Origin: Saccopteryx bilineata
Lineage: Eukaryota > Chordata > Mammalia > Chiroptera > Emballonuridae
Direction: 5' to 3'
NCBI RefSeq assembly: GCF_036850765.1
Contig: NC_089491.1
Span: forward strand, 93,466,740 to 93,530,739
DNA: 64,000 nt
The first letter of the stretch is position 1; every line of letters starts with the position of its first letter. Below the pieces are notes generated by a model that worked only from the letters and a program-made list of their open reading frames with translations, searched no databases and was not told the origin of the DNA. The position numbers were made by a program, and so were the translations under genes. This document shows, piece after piece, positions 1 through 11,030 of this stretch.

Positions 1-795
1 GGAGGTATCACACTTCCTGAAATCAAGTTATACTCTAAGGTCACTGTACTCAAAACAACTTGGTTTTGGCATAATAAGAACAGGCATATAGATGAATGGA
101 ACAGAACAGAGAGCCCAGAAATAAACCTATACCTTTATGGACAATTGATATTTGACAAAGGAGGTAAGAGCATACCATGGAGTAAAGACAGTCTCTTTAA
201 CAAATGTTGTTGGGTAAATTGAACAGCTACCTGCAAAAAAAAAATAAAATTAGACCACCAAATTACACCATTCACAATAATAAACTAATAAACAATAATA
301 AAATGGATAAAAGACTTAACTGTAAGTCCTGAAACCATGAACACCTTAGAAGAAAATGTAGGCAGTAAGCTCTCCAACATATCTCGCAGCAATATATTCG
401 CCATTTTATCTCCATGGGCAAGTGAAATAAAGGACAGGATAAACAAATGGGACTATATCAAACTAAAAAGCTTTTGTACAGCTAAAGACAATATGAACAG
501 AATAAAAAGACAAACCACACAATGGGAGAACATATTTGACAATATGTGTAAAAAGGGGTTAATATCCAAAATTTATAAAGAACTTGTAAAACTCAACACC
601 AGGAAGATAAACAATCCAAACAAAAAATGGGCAAAAGAAATGAACAGACACTTCTCCAAACAGGACATACAGATGGCTAATACACAGATGAAAAACTGTT
701 CAACCTCAGTAATCATTAGAGAAATGCAAATTAAAACCACAATGAGATACCACTTCACAGCCATCAGAATGGTGCTCATTAAGAAAACAACACAT

Positions 796-1176
796 GGCCC
801 TGGCCGGTTGGCTCAGTGGTAGAGTGTTGGCCTGGCATGCAGGAGTCCCAGGTTTGATTCCCGGCCAGGGCACACAGGAGAAGCACCCATCTGCTTTTCC
901 ACCCCCCCTTTCCTCTCTGTCTCTCTCTTCCCCTCCTGCAGCCAAGGCTCCATTGGTGCAAAGTTGGCCCGGGTGCTGAGGATGGCTCTATGGCCTCTGC
1001 CTCAGACACTAGAATGGCTCTGGTTGCAAGGGGGCAATGCCCCAGATGGGCAGAGCATCGTCCCCTGGTGAGCATGCCGGGTGGATCCCGGTCTGGCGCA
1101 TGCGGGAGTCTGTCTGACTGCCTCCCCATTTCTAACTTCAGAAAAATTTAAAAAAAAAAGAAAGAAAAGAAAAGAA
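796..1176 (+). mobile_element. VES-type SINE, long class, inserted in L1
   Basis: A tRNA-like head (GGCCCTGGCCGGTTGGCTCAG, then a B-box-like GGTTTGATTCC) leads into a body with a CT-rich stretch and an A-rich tail. A near-perfect direct repeat flanks it: aagaaaacaacacat at 781-795 and aagaaaacaatacat at 1177-1191 (14/15). It interrupts L1 ORF2, so it is younger than that L1. Confidence 0.9.
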
Positions 1177-1310
1177 AAGAAAACAATACATAATAAGTGC
1201 TGACAAGGATGTGGAGAAAAGGAAACCATTCTGAACTGCTGGTGGGAATGCAGACTGGTGCAGCCACTCTGGAAAACAATATGAAGATTCCTCAGAAAAT
1301 TAAAAATGGA

Positions 1311-1497
1311 GCCTGACCTGTGGTGGCTCAGTTGATAAAGCGTCAACCTGGAAACGCTGAGGTTGCCGTTTCGGAACCCTGGGCTTGCCTGGTCAAGGCA
1401 CATATGGGAGTTGATGCTTCCTGCTCCTCCCCTCTTCTCTCTCTCTCTCTCCCCTCTCTATAATGAATAAATAAAATCTTAAAAAAAAAGTTAGAAA
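1311..1497 (+). mobile_element. VES-type SINE, short class, inserted in L1
   Basis: The head reads GCCTGACCTGTGGTGGCTCAG, followed by GGTCAAGGCACATATGGGAG, a CT-rich stretch and an AATAAATAAAAT-type tail. It lies between exact 15-bp duplications aaaattaaaaatgga at 1296-1310 and 1498-1512. This is the second SINE in the same L1. Confidence 0.9.
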
Positions 1498-2102
1498 AAA
1501 ATTAAAAATGGAACTGCTTTTTGTCCCATCCATTCCACTTTTAGGAATATATCCCAAGAACACCATATCACTGATTCAAAGAAGAAATGTACCCCCATGT
1601 GTATGGCAGCATTGTTCACAATAGCAAAGATGTGGAAACAGCCTAAGTGTCTGTCAGTGGACGAATGGATTATAAAGCTATGGTACATATATACTATGGA
1701 ATACTATGGGGCCATGAAAAAGAAGGAAATCTTACCTTTAGCAACAGCATGGATAAACCTGGAAACTATTATGTTAAGTGAAATAAGCCAGGCAGTGAAA
1801 GAAAAATATCATATGACCTCATTCATTTGAAGAATCCAATGAACAATGTGAACTGAGGAACTGAATTGAAACAGAGGAGAGATCAAAGGAAGCAGAGGAA
1901 AAGAGAACAGAGAGAAAGGGGATGATAGGATTGGGTAAACCTGAAGAAAGAGGGGAGGATGCTGTGGGGAGGGAGCAAGGGAGATGTTCAGGAGAACACA
2001 GGGGAGCGAGGGGTGCATTCAGGGTGACAATAGAATCTATGTAAGCACAATAAATTAAAATTAATAAAAAGCACATTATGTATCATTCCAATTATCTTTT
2101 TT

Positions 2103-2200
2103 TAAAAAAATTATTGATTGAATTTACAGGGAGAGGAGCATGAAAGCAAAAAGTACCAACTTACAGTTGCTTCAATTTCATTGTACATTGCTTGCTTGTT
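2103..2200 (-). mobile_element. Probable partial VES-type SINE (3' part)
   Basis: Sequence of the form ttattgattgaatttacagggagag, then a caacttacagttgcttc-like stretch, resembles the 3' half of the old VES SINE in reverse. No tRNA-like head follows; the inverted-arm element begins at about 2221. Confidence 0.4.
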
Positions 2201-2220
2201 TTTTGTCGTATGTGCCTGTT

Positions 2221-2904
2221 GGTCAAATAAGTTTGTAAATATGATATATATGTTTGCTCCCTTATAGTTTGCATTGGGTGTGGGGGAATGGCTGTAAGCA
2301 GGCAAGGTCGTTAGAGCTTATGACTTAGTTTTAAGACTGAGCTTTTCTCACCCCTTTAATACTAAGATCTTCTCAACACTAAGCTTTTCCCCACACCTTT
2401 GACTGTTGCATGATGTGAGGTGGTGCACTCTCATGAGGAATCCCATTATGCCTCAGAGAAGTGAGTTTGTATCAGAGACTTTCTTGTTTGTATATTGGAT
2501 TAAAGGTTTGGATTTCTACACTATAAAATGGGGCAGAGGAGCCCATGCTGGAAGGAAGTAGAGAAAGGCCACATGGGGGAGAGGTGAAGCAGCCAAGATG
2601 GCATAGTGCTGAAGGAGAAGCCAGTTTGTGCAGAGAGAAGGAGATGGGGAACAGAGGTGAATAAGGCTGGTGAGCTAGAAACCTTTGATTCTAGGAAACT
2701 CAGATAACTCAGTGGCTTTGGGAGCTCTGAATGGAAAGGGAAGTTTTTCACACTGTATTTCTTGCCCACAGGGTACAAGCTAGGATTAAAGCTAACGGCC
2801 CACCAGTTCTTGGCTTTGTTATTTTATTACCCTCTGTCCGAATCAAATGCAAACCTGCATGGGTCAGACAGCTCTCGTGATGGCTGTGGCTACTGGCTTT
2901 ACAT
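2221..2904 (+). repeat. Left inverted arm (LTR-like)
   Basis: It pairs with 3751-4410. Clear matching blocks include gtttgtatattggattaaag (about 2488-2507) and ctgtccgaatcaaatgcaaa (about 2835-2854), each found reversed in the right arm. A TATA-like box near 2522 and ATTAAA near 2786 would suit an LTR promoter and polyadenylation layout. Matching stops near 2904, after ggctttaca. Confidence 0.7.
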
Positions 2905-2941
2905 TCGGCATAGTCTGTGGCAGGATTTGATACAAATCGGT

Positions 2942-3507
2942 ATGGAGCCACCACCACCTTTGAGCGGTGGAGTAGAGGACTGGCTGCTGTATTGGTTCCC
3001 CATGGCTGTCCTTTTGGGGGCCATAGGCTGGCTGCTTTTTACAGCTATGTGTGAGGAAACCGAGAGCTCTGTGGAAGAGCTGCCCGGGACCTGCAAACTG
3101 AGCAGTGAAAGGAGAGCTCTGTGGAAGAGGCTGCCCAGGACCTGCAAACTGAGCAGTGGAAGGAGCTGGCGCAAATGTGGGAGAAACATATGCCGGCCCT
3201 GGAGCTGCAGCAAACACCAGAGAAGGAGGCCAAACAGGTTCGTGAGATTCACTTGGAAATGGAGCAGCTGCTGGAGAAAGAATCACAGGTTTGTGAGTTG
3301 CAGCTTGCCCTGGATGTTGTGAAGAGCCCACAGTGGCAGGAGGCCAGGGCTGAGGCCAGGGTCGGGGCTGCAAGGCCCACAGAGCAGAAGGTGACAGCAG
3401 CTCAAGTCCAAGCCTGGCAGCAGGAGCTGGTGTTTTCAGTTTCTTTGGAGGATGAAGAGAATCATTGTGGAGTTGTGATTCTCAGTCTCCAGAAGGTGAA
3501 AGCCTAA
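2942..3507 (+). pseudogene. Frame-broken repeat-borne ORF: hydrophobic segment plus Glu/Gln-rich helix
   Basis: An ATG at 2942 opens a frame that starts with a short Pro-rich stretch and runs into about 23 hydrophobic residues (roughly residues 13-36), a likely single membrane span. A unit rich in Glu, Gln and Leu begins near 3062 and repeats from 3112. The first copy is 50 nt and the second keeps one more base (gagctgccc versus gaggctgccc), so a 1-nt loss near 3079 puts the first copy out of frame. From 3121 the frame is open to a TAA at 3505-3507, coding a charged, Trp-containing segment likely to be helical or coiled-coil. Without the lost base the product would be near 188 residues. I do not recognise the family. 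A short cytoplasmic tail, one span and a coiled coil is a general layout, so no function is assigned. It could be an accessory or captured gene of a mobile element. Confidence 0.5.
3062..3161 (+). repeat. Two-copy tandem repeat within the repeat-borne ORF
   Basis: Two adjacent copies of a unit starting gagagctctgtggaagag (3062 and 3112) share the gacctgcaaactgagcagtg block. The period is 50 nt here but probably 51 nt (17 codons) before a single-base loss in copy one, which would have kept the frame. Confidence 0.75.
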
Positions 3508-3750
3508 CAGCAAGGAGTACCTACCCCTGGTAGGTCTGTGATTTTGGGACATAGGGGTGCATGACATCATGCTCTCTGGAAATGCTGACTGCCATTGCCA
3601 TGTGCTCCTCTTTGAAACAGTGTAAGACCTGCCAGGATAGCAAGGATGAGGGGGATGGCTGACGCCCCATGTGCATGGACTGATTTCTGAACTATCACTG
3701 GAGTGGGCACTGGCTTCTTTATTGGATGGACTTACGAATTTTGAACAATG

Positions 3751-4410
3751 TTGTAAAGCCAGTAGCCACGGCCACCATCACAGCTGCCTAGCCCATGCAG
3801 ATTTGCATTTGATTCGGACAGACAGTAATGAAACAACGGAGCCAAGAACTGGTGGACCATGTTCTTTATCCTAGCTTGCACCCAGCAGGCAAGAAATACA
3901 CACAGTGGGAAAACACTTTTCTTTCCATTCAGGGCTCCCAAAGCCGCTGACTTATCAGAGTTTCCTAGAATCAAAGGTTTCTAGCTCACCAGCCTTATTC
4001 ATCTCTGTTTTCTATCTCCTTCTCTCTGCACAAACTCTGCACAAACTGGCTTCTCCTTCAGCACTCCATCATCTTGGCTGCTTCTCCTCTCCTCCATGTG
4101 GTCCTTCTCTGCTCTCCTCCAGCATGGGCTCCTTTGCCCCATTTTATAGTGTAGAGATCAAAACCTTTAATCCAATATACAAACAAGGAAGTCTCTGATA
4201 CAAAGTCACTTATCTGAGGCATAAATGGGATTCCTCATAAGAGTACACCACCCCCTGTGATGCAACAGTCAAGGGTGTGGGGAAAAGCTTAGTTTTAAAA
4301 CTAAGCCTTAGGTTACAACCACCCTGCCTGCTTACAGCCTGTTTCCAACATCCAATGCCAACTATAAACGAGCAAACATATACATCATATTTGCAAACTT
4401 ATTTGACCCA
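3751..4410 (-). repeat. Right inverted arm (LTR-like)
   Basis: This is the reverse complement of 2221-2904, ending outward at cttatttgaccc (4399-4410) and inward near 3751. Its reversed TATA-like block lies near 4139-4148. The two arms differ by many substitutions and several indels, so they have been diverging for a long time. Confidence 0.7.
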
Positions 4411-5935
4411 CAATGAGCAAGTAAAACAGGTCGCTGTCCACCTAGCTTGTAGTCTGTATGAATGTAACACATTATTTATTTTATTTTTTTAATAACATAT
4501 ATGTTTTTCTCTGTGTGCATGTAGGAATTAATACAGTTAATTTATCTTAAGTTTGCAGTGGATGTTCTAGCTAAACCAAAACTTTGGTATAATTTTAGTT
4601 GAATGGAGAACTACTCTGTCTATACCCCCACTATAAAGTCTATTTGCATGAATTAATATGCATAGGGGTTTTAGTTCTACAACTAAACCAAAATAGAAAA
4701 AGTTTATTTCAAGATGTCTTGAGCTAGAACATAATATGAAAAACTATACTGCAGTAAGTACACAGTAGAAAGACTATGTGACTGAGAAGTGGGAGGGTGG
4801 GTTTTAAAAAGTTTAAGGAGGCAATGTGGAAATAGATTAGTCCCAAATACTTAAAAAACCTAGTAATGAACAATTTTGGATACATAATTTAATATTCATA
4901 AAATGTTAAATTAATTAATGTCTCTGTGGATTAAACAAAAGCCACATAATAAACCTGACAAGCTCAAGGGAGGGCTGCATGGTGGCCTTGCAACCTTAAA
5001 GACCTAAAGTAAACACACAGAATGATCTAAACTTTCTAACTAAAAGCAGTTCATGGCCAGTAGTCACATCCTATGGAGGTATTTTTTTCCTAACAAAGGT
5101 CAATGTTTACCTTAACTGAACTTGTCTGTTGTCTTTTTGTAATTACAAACCTGATAATATACCTTTAAATTGTAAGAGTTACATGCCTTTGAGATGCAAG
5201 AATAATTTACATTTCTTACCCCTCTGATCACAACAACCACACCAAAGTAGAAACCATAAACCCCCTCATTGTTAATATTATCATGCTAATTGTAACTGTT
5301 AATTATCCCGTACTTGCCAATGTGAAAGAAGTATGTGTCTATTTGTATTGTTTTTTATCCATTCTCAGAGATTTCCTACTTTCCTAATCTATCACCAGTT
5401 TATATCGTGTAATCCCCCTTACACTTTACCCATGGATTCTACCTTTTTCCAGAGCGTTTTCTCAATCCATTGAGCTTTTGTATTAGGACAATTGTCATCA
5501 TTTGCCTCAGATAAAATCATAACAATTCTTATACATTTGGGCATTTTTTAATGTAGACATGTTTTTACTTGTGTTTTATAGGAGCATAGATAACGTTTGT
5601 TATAAGAAAAGGCATTTATTCGTTTACACATATTTTCATGGTTTCGTATGTTCTATCATATCTATATTCTTTTTTAATGTTAGAGGCATTGATTAGTTTA
5701 TAGATATGCATATATATCATGCCATCATTTCACGGTTCTTTTCAAGTGGTTATTTCCAACTAAGATATTTTTTTTACTGCAATTGCAACTTCTCAGAGTA
5801 GACTCATATGTGAGGCATGTCTTATTTAGTATTATGCCATATCATATCATTTTATAGCAAGAGACAGGACAAAAATAGTTCTATCTGAGGATAGTGCTTT
5901 CAGAACCTGATATGAAAGGGGAAAATAACTGCATT
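4411..5935. other. AT-rich sequence, no feature recognised
   Basis: No coding frame of note and no repeat family I can name. It may hold heavily decayed repeats. Confidence 0.5.
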
Positions 5936-6100
5936 AAGTTACAGAAAAGTAAAGAGGGACAAATATGTGATGATAGAAAATGATTTCACTCTGCGTGACA
6001 GGTATACAACATAATCAACAATTCAAATACTATAGAAATGTTTACCTGAAACCTGTGTACTCTTATTGATCAATGTCACTCCATTAAATTTAATTTTCTA
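5936..6100 (+). mobile_element. L1 3' end fragment
   Basis: A terminal L1 3' UTR stretch: gacaggtatacaacataatc, then acctgaaacctgtgtactct and caatgtcactccattaaatt, the common end of bat and other mammalian L1s. No flanking duplication was found. Confidence 0.65.
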
Positions 6101-6655
6101 AATATGGTTATAAAAAAGAGTTATAGAAACACTTGTGGTTTATATTACAATCTAAACAAAGACATTAAGCCATCTAAAAAAAATTCGCTTCTGCTGCTAT
6201 CTGGGAACCCTCTCACCAGTTAGGGTGAACTCTATAGAAGTACTAAAATTAATTCTAGGAAAATAGTGGCTATAGCCTTCCATTTTATTTATCATTGGGG
6301 CTGCCAACAGTCTAAACTCTCAAGCTGGCCAAATTTGTCCTTGAGTGTCTGCATCTTGTCTGCAATTGACTATTGCAGATTTTGTCCACCAGTCTCATGA
6401 AGCATCGAAGGCAATAAAATTGCCAAGAAATCCATGCCCTCATCTATTAGATACATTTCTAAAGCTGAACCTCCAAATATGAAGCTAATTTGACTTTTCA
6501 GTTGCAATGAAATACACTTGTTCTCTTTTTCTTTGACTCAATTATCCCCTAGTTGGCAGAAAATGAATAATGTAACTAATCCAAGCTAATGTGATAATGG
6601 GGACAGCAGGAGCACCCTTATTATATAAAAATATGGAAAATGGAGTCAAATTATT

Positions 6656-6991
6656 GATTTTTTTTTTACAGGGACAGAGAGAGAGTCAGAGAGAGGGATA
6701 GATAGGGACAGACAGACAGGAATGGAGAGAGATGAGAAGCATCAATCATCAGTTTCTCGTTGCGAGACCTTAGTTGTTCATTGATTGCTTTCTCATATGT
6801 GCCTTGACCGTGGGCCTTCAGCAGACCGAGCGACCCCTTGCTCAAGCCAGCAACCTTGGGTCCAAGCTGGTGAGCTTTCTTTACTCAAGCCAGATGAGCT
6901 CGTGCTCAAGCTGGCGACCTCGGGGTCTCGAACCTGGGTCTTCCACATCCCAGGCTGACGCTCTATCCACTGTGCCACTACCTGGTCAGGC
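6656..6991 (-). mobile_element. VES-type SINE, third class (GGCGGTGGCGCAG head)
   Basis: Read on the minus strand, a cctgaccaggtagtggcaca head leads into a body with alternating 'caagctggtgagct' and 'caagccagatgagc' motifs and a GA-rich end. Flanks are tggagtcaaattatt at 6641-6655 and tggagccaaattatt at 6992-7006 (14/15). Confidence 0.9.
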
Positions 6992-7362
6992 TGGAGCCAA
7001 ATTATTTTATTTAGATTAGACATATACCAGATACAGCATTAGCTTTTGTAGAATTATAAAAACAATTTCTAACAAGAGAACATGAGTCGAAAAATATTGT
7101 TTGGGTAGAGGTTCTTTTCAAGGTTACCTATATCACATCTTATACCCGTTCTTTCCACTCATGTTTGTAGAACTGTCTGAAATACATATAAACGATGATC
7201 TATCTTTTAAGTTAATGCAATATTTGAGCTGTCTGTTTGGGTTTTCATTCATTTTTTTCTCTCACTTTTCTTTTCTTTTTTTTTCTTTACCTATTTTTCT
7301 CTCTCTCCCACTCACTTTTTATTTCTCCATCCAGAAAGTTGAAGTGAAAATAGTGTTAGTGA

Positions 7363-7732
7363 TTTTTTATTTTTGAGAGACAGAAAGACAGAGAGAGGGA
7401 CAGAGAGGAAGGGAGAGAAATGAGGAGCATCAACTTATAGTTGTGTTACTTTTGTTGTTCATTAATTGCTTCTCATACTTGCCTTGATCAGGTGGGTCCA
7501 GCTGAGCTAGTGATCCTTTGGTCAAGCCAGTGACCTTGGGCTAAAAACCAGTGACCCTTGGCCTCAAGACAGACACCATGGGGTCATGTCTGTTATCTCA
7601 TGCTCAAGCTGGCGATGCTATGTTCAAGCTAGATGAGCCCGCACTCAAGCCAGCAAACCTTGGGGTTTGGAACCTAGGTCCTCAGTGTGCCAGGTCTATG
7701 CCTAATCCACTGCACCAGCACCTGCTCAGGCA
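7363..7732 (-). mobile_element. VES-type SINE, third class, diverged
   Basis: Same class as the copy at 6656, with the same order of motifs (gagagacagaaagacaga, tgccttgatcag, caagccagtgacc, caagctagatgagcc, tgctcaggca) but more substitutions and an insertion-lengthened middle. No convincing flanking duplication was seen. Confidence 0.8.
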
Positions 7733-7984
7733 GTAACCTGCTAATTACTAAATTTATTTTCTTATTTTATGCATTTTTTTCAAGTTATAAATGACTTTCA
7801 TCATTTTAGTGAAGAATCAAAAGAGTTACAGATTGTATTACATTAATGCAACCAAATTTTTGGATGAAATAAAAATTTGGTGTTTTGTAGTGAATTTGGC
7901 TTACCAACATATTTGAAAAAAGATTACAGATTGTTTTGTTTTGTTCTGTTTTGATATATTTTTAATTTGGTGGTTTTAATCTAA

Positions 7985-8577
7985 TTATGTTTGGTTCTTA
8001 TTTATTTGTGTTTATATTCAATATCATTTTGTATTGTGTGAGATGTACAACATAGTGATTAGACAATCATATGTTTATTTCTGTTATCTACCAGGCACTC
8101 TATAGTTATTACAACATTATTGTCTATATTCCCTATGCTGTACTTTATATCCCCAAGACAATTCTGTAGCTACCAATTTATACTTCTTAATTCCTTAACC
8201 TTATTCACAGAGTCCCCCACTCCTTCTCCCTCTGATATCCACCAATCTGCTCTCTGTGTCTATGAGTCTATTTCAATTTTGTTTGTTCATTTATTTTCTT
8301 TTCTAGATTCCACATATAAGTGAAGTCTTATGATATTTATCTTTCTCTGACTGGCTTATTTCACTGAGCATAATATTCTCTAGGTCCATGCATGTTTTCA
8401 CAAGTGGATTTATTTTTTTAAAAAAAACATACATTTTTAATTCCAAGTAATATTCCATTGTGCATATATAACACAGCTTTTTTATCCACTCATCTGTTGA
8501 TGAGCACTTGGTTTGCCCCATATCTTGGTTATCATAAATAATGTGATAAAAATGGGATTTTATATATTCTTTTAAAT
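7985..8577 (-). mobile_element. Old L1, 3' segment of a 5'-inverted copy
   Basis: A minus-strand L1 end covering the 3' UTR and the last ORF2 codons (8303-8521 encodes a QTKCSSTDEWIKKL-like stretch). It stops at 8577, where plus-strand L1 begins. Together with 8578-9535 it forms one insertion with an inverted 5' part. Confidence 0.85.
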
Positions 8578-9535
8578 CAGTGTTTTGGACTAGAGGTATC
8601 AGTCTACCTAATATAAATATATATTACAATGCCATAGTAATTAAAACAGCATGGTACTGGCATAAAAAGACATATAGATCAATGGAAGAAAATAGAGAGC
8701 CCAGAAATAAACTCATACCTATATGGTCAATTAATATGGACAAAAAAAGCAAGAAGAACATATAATGGGATAAAGACAGTCTATTCAATAAATGCTTTGG
8801 GGAAAACTGGACAAATACATGCAAAAAATGAAACTAGACCACCTTTTCACATCATATTCAAAGATAAACTTATTAATTGTAAAACTGGAAACCATAACAC
8901 TTCTAGAAGAAAATATAAGCAGTGAAACCTCTGACGTTTGTCTTAACAATATTTTTGTGCTATAGTATTTCAGGGAAAGGAAACAAAGGAAAAATAATCA
9001 AATAAAACTACATCAAACTAAATAGTTTTCTATAGCAAAAAAACAAACAAACATCAACACAACAACACCAAAATAACCTACTAAATGTGAGAACATATTC
9101 ATGAATGATACATCTGATAAGGAGTTAAAAGCCAAAATTTATAAGCAGATTATATTACTTGAGACCAAAAAAATCCCAAATAATTTAATTAAAAATCAGA
9201 GGACCAGACTAGGCACATCTCCAAAGAGGACATACAGATGGCCAAAAGATATTTGAAAAGATGTTCAATATCAGTATTCAGCAGAAAAATGCAAATTCAA
9301 AGCACAGTGAATTATCACCTCAAGCTTGTCAGAAACGCTATCATCCATCAATCCACAAACAGTAAGTGCTGGCAAGGACACTGAAAAAAGGAACCCTCGT
9401 GCATTGTTGGCTGGAATGCAAATTGGTGCAGCCACTGTGGAAAACTGTATAGAGTCCTCAAAAAATTAAAAATGAAACTTTTATGACCCAGCAATTCTTC
9501 TGGATATATATCTGGAGAAACCCTAAAGACTACAG
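8578..9535 (+). mobile_element. Old L1, inverted 5' segment of the same copy
   Basis: Plus-strand ORF2 sequence from the 'actagaggtatcagtctacc' point to 'ctggatatatatctggagaa'. In an intact L1 its end lies directly upstream of the start of the 7985-8577 segment. That is the arrangement expected from twin priming during integration. Confidence 0.85.
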
Positions 9536-9872
9536 AAATTGATAGTAAAAAATGAAGGGCAATAAAAAAAAAAGCACCTAAAAACTTAAATATTCCATTT
9601 TCTTTTACATTATCGATTGATTATTTTAATGTTATATCTGATACACAATAAGTAAATATTACACACACACAAGTACAGACACACACACAATACAATTATT
9701 GCCGTGAACATGAAATGGTTATAACAACAGAAATACAGATTACATAATCAAGAATATACCCAGAATTCTTCCATAAAAAAATGCATAACTACTAAGTATG
9801 AATTAAAGGAAAAGAACACAAACTAAAGGCAATTAAAACAAAAAATACATTTAAATATTCAAATGTTTTATT
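9536..9872. other. AT-rich sequence with short CA repeats
   Basis: A-rich sequence with interrupted (CA)n at 9661-9690. No gene or named repeat is recognised. Confidence 0.5.
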
Positions 9873-10025
9873 TTTACTTTTAAAATTTTTTTATTAAATT
9901 TATTGGGGTGACATTGGTTAATAAAGTTATATAGATTTCAGGTTACATCTCTAATGCATCATCTCTATATTGCTTTGTGTGCTCACCACCCCAAGTCAGG
10001 TCTTCTTTCATTGGAAGGGTAAATC
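9873..10025 (-). mobile_element. L1 3' end fragment
   Basis: The motif attaaatttattggggtgac, then attggttaataaagttatat and caggttacatctctaatgc, is the reversed terminal L1 3' UTR. It is strongly 5' truncated. Confidence 0.8.
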
Positions 10026-11030
10026 AGATACATATTCAAATGTTTTAATTAAAATTTACTAATATAGCCCTTAATCCAAATCATTACTATAGCATACCAA
10101 TGCTGCCACATTGACTTTGCAAAAGGCCTCCCTTGGCAACCATCTACATAGCAGCCAGAGAAATGGTTAGGAACATAGATCTGCTGATTTACTCCACAGC
10201 TTAAAACTCTCCCATTGTTTCTGATTACACTTGAAATAATAGCAAAAGAGTTTCAATCTATGTAAGGATCTAAATCAATTAGTCAGCTTTTCATTTTCTC
10301 CAACATCATCTTCTTCTCAATTTGTCTTATGTTGACTATTCCCTCCCCCCCATTTTTATTCTTACTATGCCTTATTCAGAATATTTTTAACTGATTTATC
10401 TTCCAATTAACCTGTCTCTTTTTCCTGTGCTAATGTTCTTCTATTTGAGATATATTTTATTCAAAAAAATGTTGTTTTATAAACTTAATTGCTTGTGAAA
10501 TCATTCATCTCTTTTCATGTATTTACTCTTTTTCTTTGAATATATTGATAACTCTTTTCAAGTCCTTGTTTGATAATTTTTAGTATCTAGATTTCTTCCA
10601 GGTCCATTCTTATTATCTTTTTAGTAATATATTCCTATTACCTGACATGTCTAGAAATTATTTAATTAAATGCTATATAATTATTTAATTTTTTATGGTT
10701 AGATTACCTTTCATCAAGAAAGTTTCACCCTTTCTCTTGCTGCAGAATGACTACTCTACTTCCATCATTTCTGATTTATCTCAGACCTAGGTTAAACTTT
10801 TGATAAGGTTTCTTTCTACTTCTGTTTCTCCTTTGTTTCTGTAGGGTAGATAACTATACTCCTTTTTTCTTTCTGTTGATCAAGCTATTATTGTATTAGT
10901 ATCGCTCCATTTTCTCTATTTAATAAGTACAGTAGGTTCATGAAGAGGAAGAAACTTTAGTATGCCCAATGAATGCCACTGAAGTCTTTTAAAAGTATTC
11001 TACCTTGTGGGATTTTCTCCAAGATTGATT
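10026..11030. other. AT-rich sequence, possible L2 remnant at 10100-10320
   Basis: The part around 10130-10320 has the look of an old LINE-2 or similar ancient repeat (ccacagcttaaaactctccc). The rest holds nothing I recognise. Support is weak. Confidence 0.3.

Larger units (their letters stand above)
1..2075 (+). mobile_element. L1 retrotransposon, 3' half (late ORF2 and 3' UTR)
   Basis: The window opens inside ORF2 of a LINE-1. Frames at 337-822 and 1597-1830 match the ORF2 C-terminal region, including the WKQPKCLSVDEW and YTMEYYGAMKKKE stretches typical of mammalian L1, and coding ends with a stop at 1828-1830. A 3' UTR follows, ending in an A-rich tail near 2045-2075. Its last bases closely resemble those of the full-length L1 at 29.5 kb, so both probably belong to one subfamily. 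Two SINEs (796-1176 and 1311-1497) split the coding region, so the copy is dead. It begins outside the window. Confidence 0.9.
2221..4410 (+). mobile_element. Unclassified element with ~0.7 kb inverted arms around a coding core
   Basis: The segment 2221-2904 recurs as a reverse complement at 3751-4410. I judge identity at about 85% by eye, and the left arm has an extra block of about 35 bp near 2335-2375. The arms surround a spacer (2905-3750) with a broken reading frame. Each arm contains TATAAAATGGGG-like sequence (left copy about 2522-2533) and ATTAAA signals, so each could be an LTR lying head to head. Real LTRs of one insertion should be direct repeats, so alternatives are a foldback-type DNA transposon, two opposed solo LTRs, or a rearranged endogenous retrovirus. 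I found no clear target-site duplication and cannot name a family. Confidence 0.6.
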
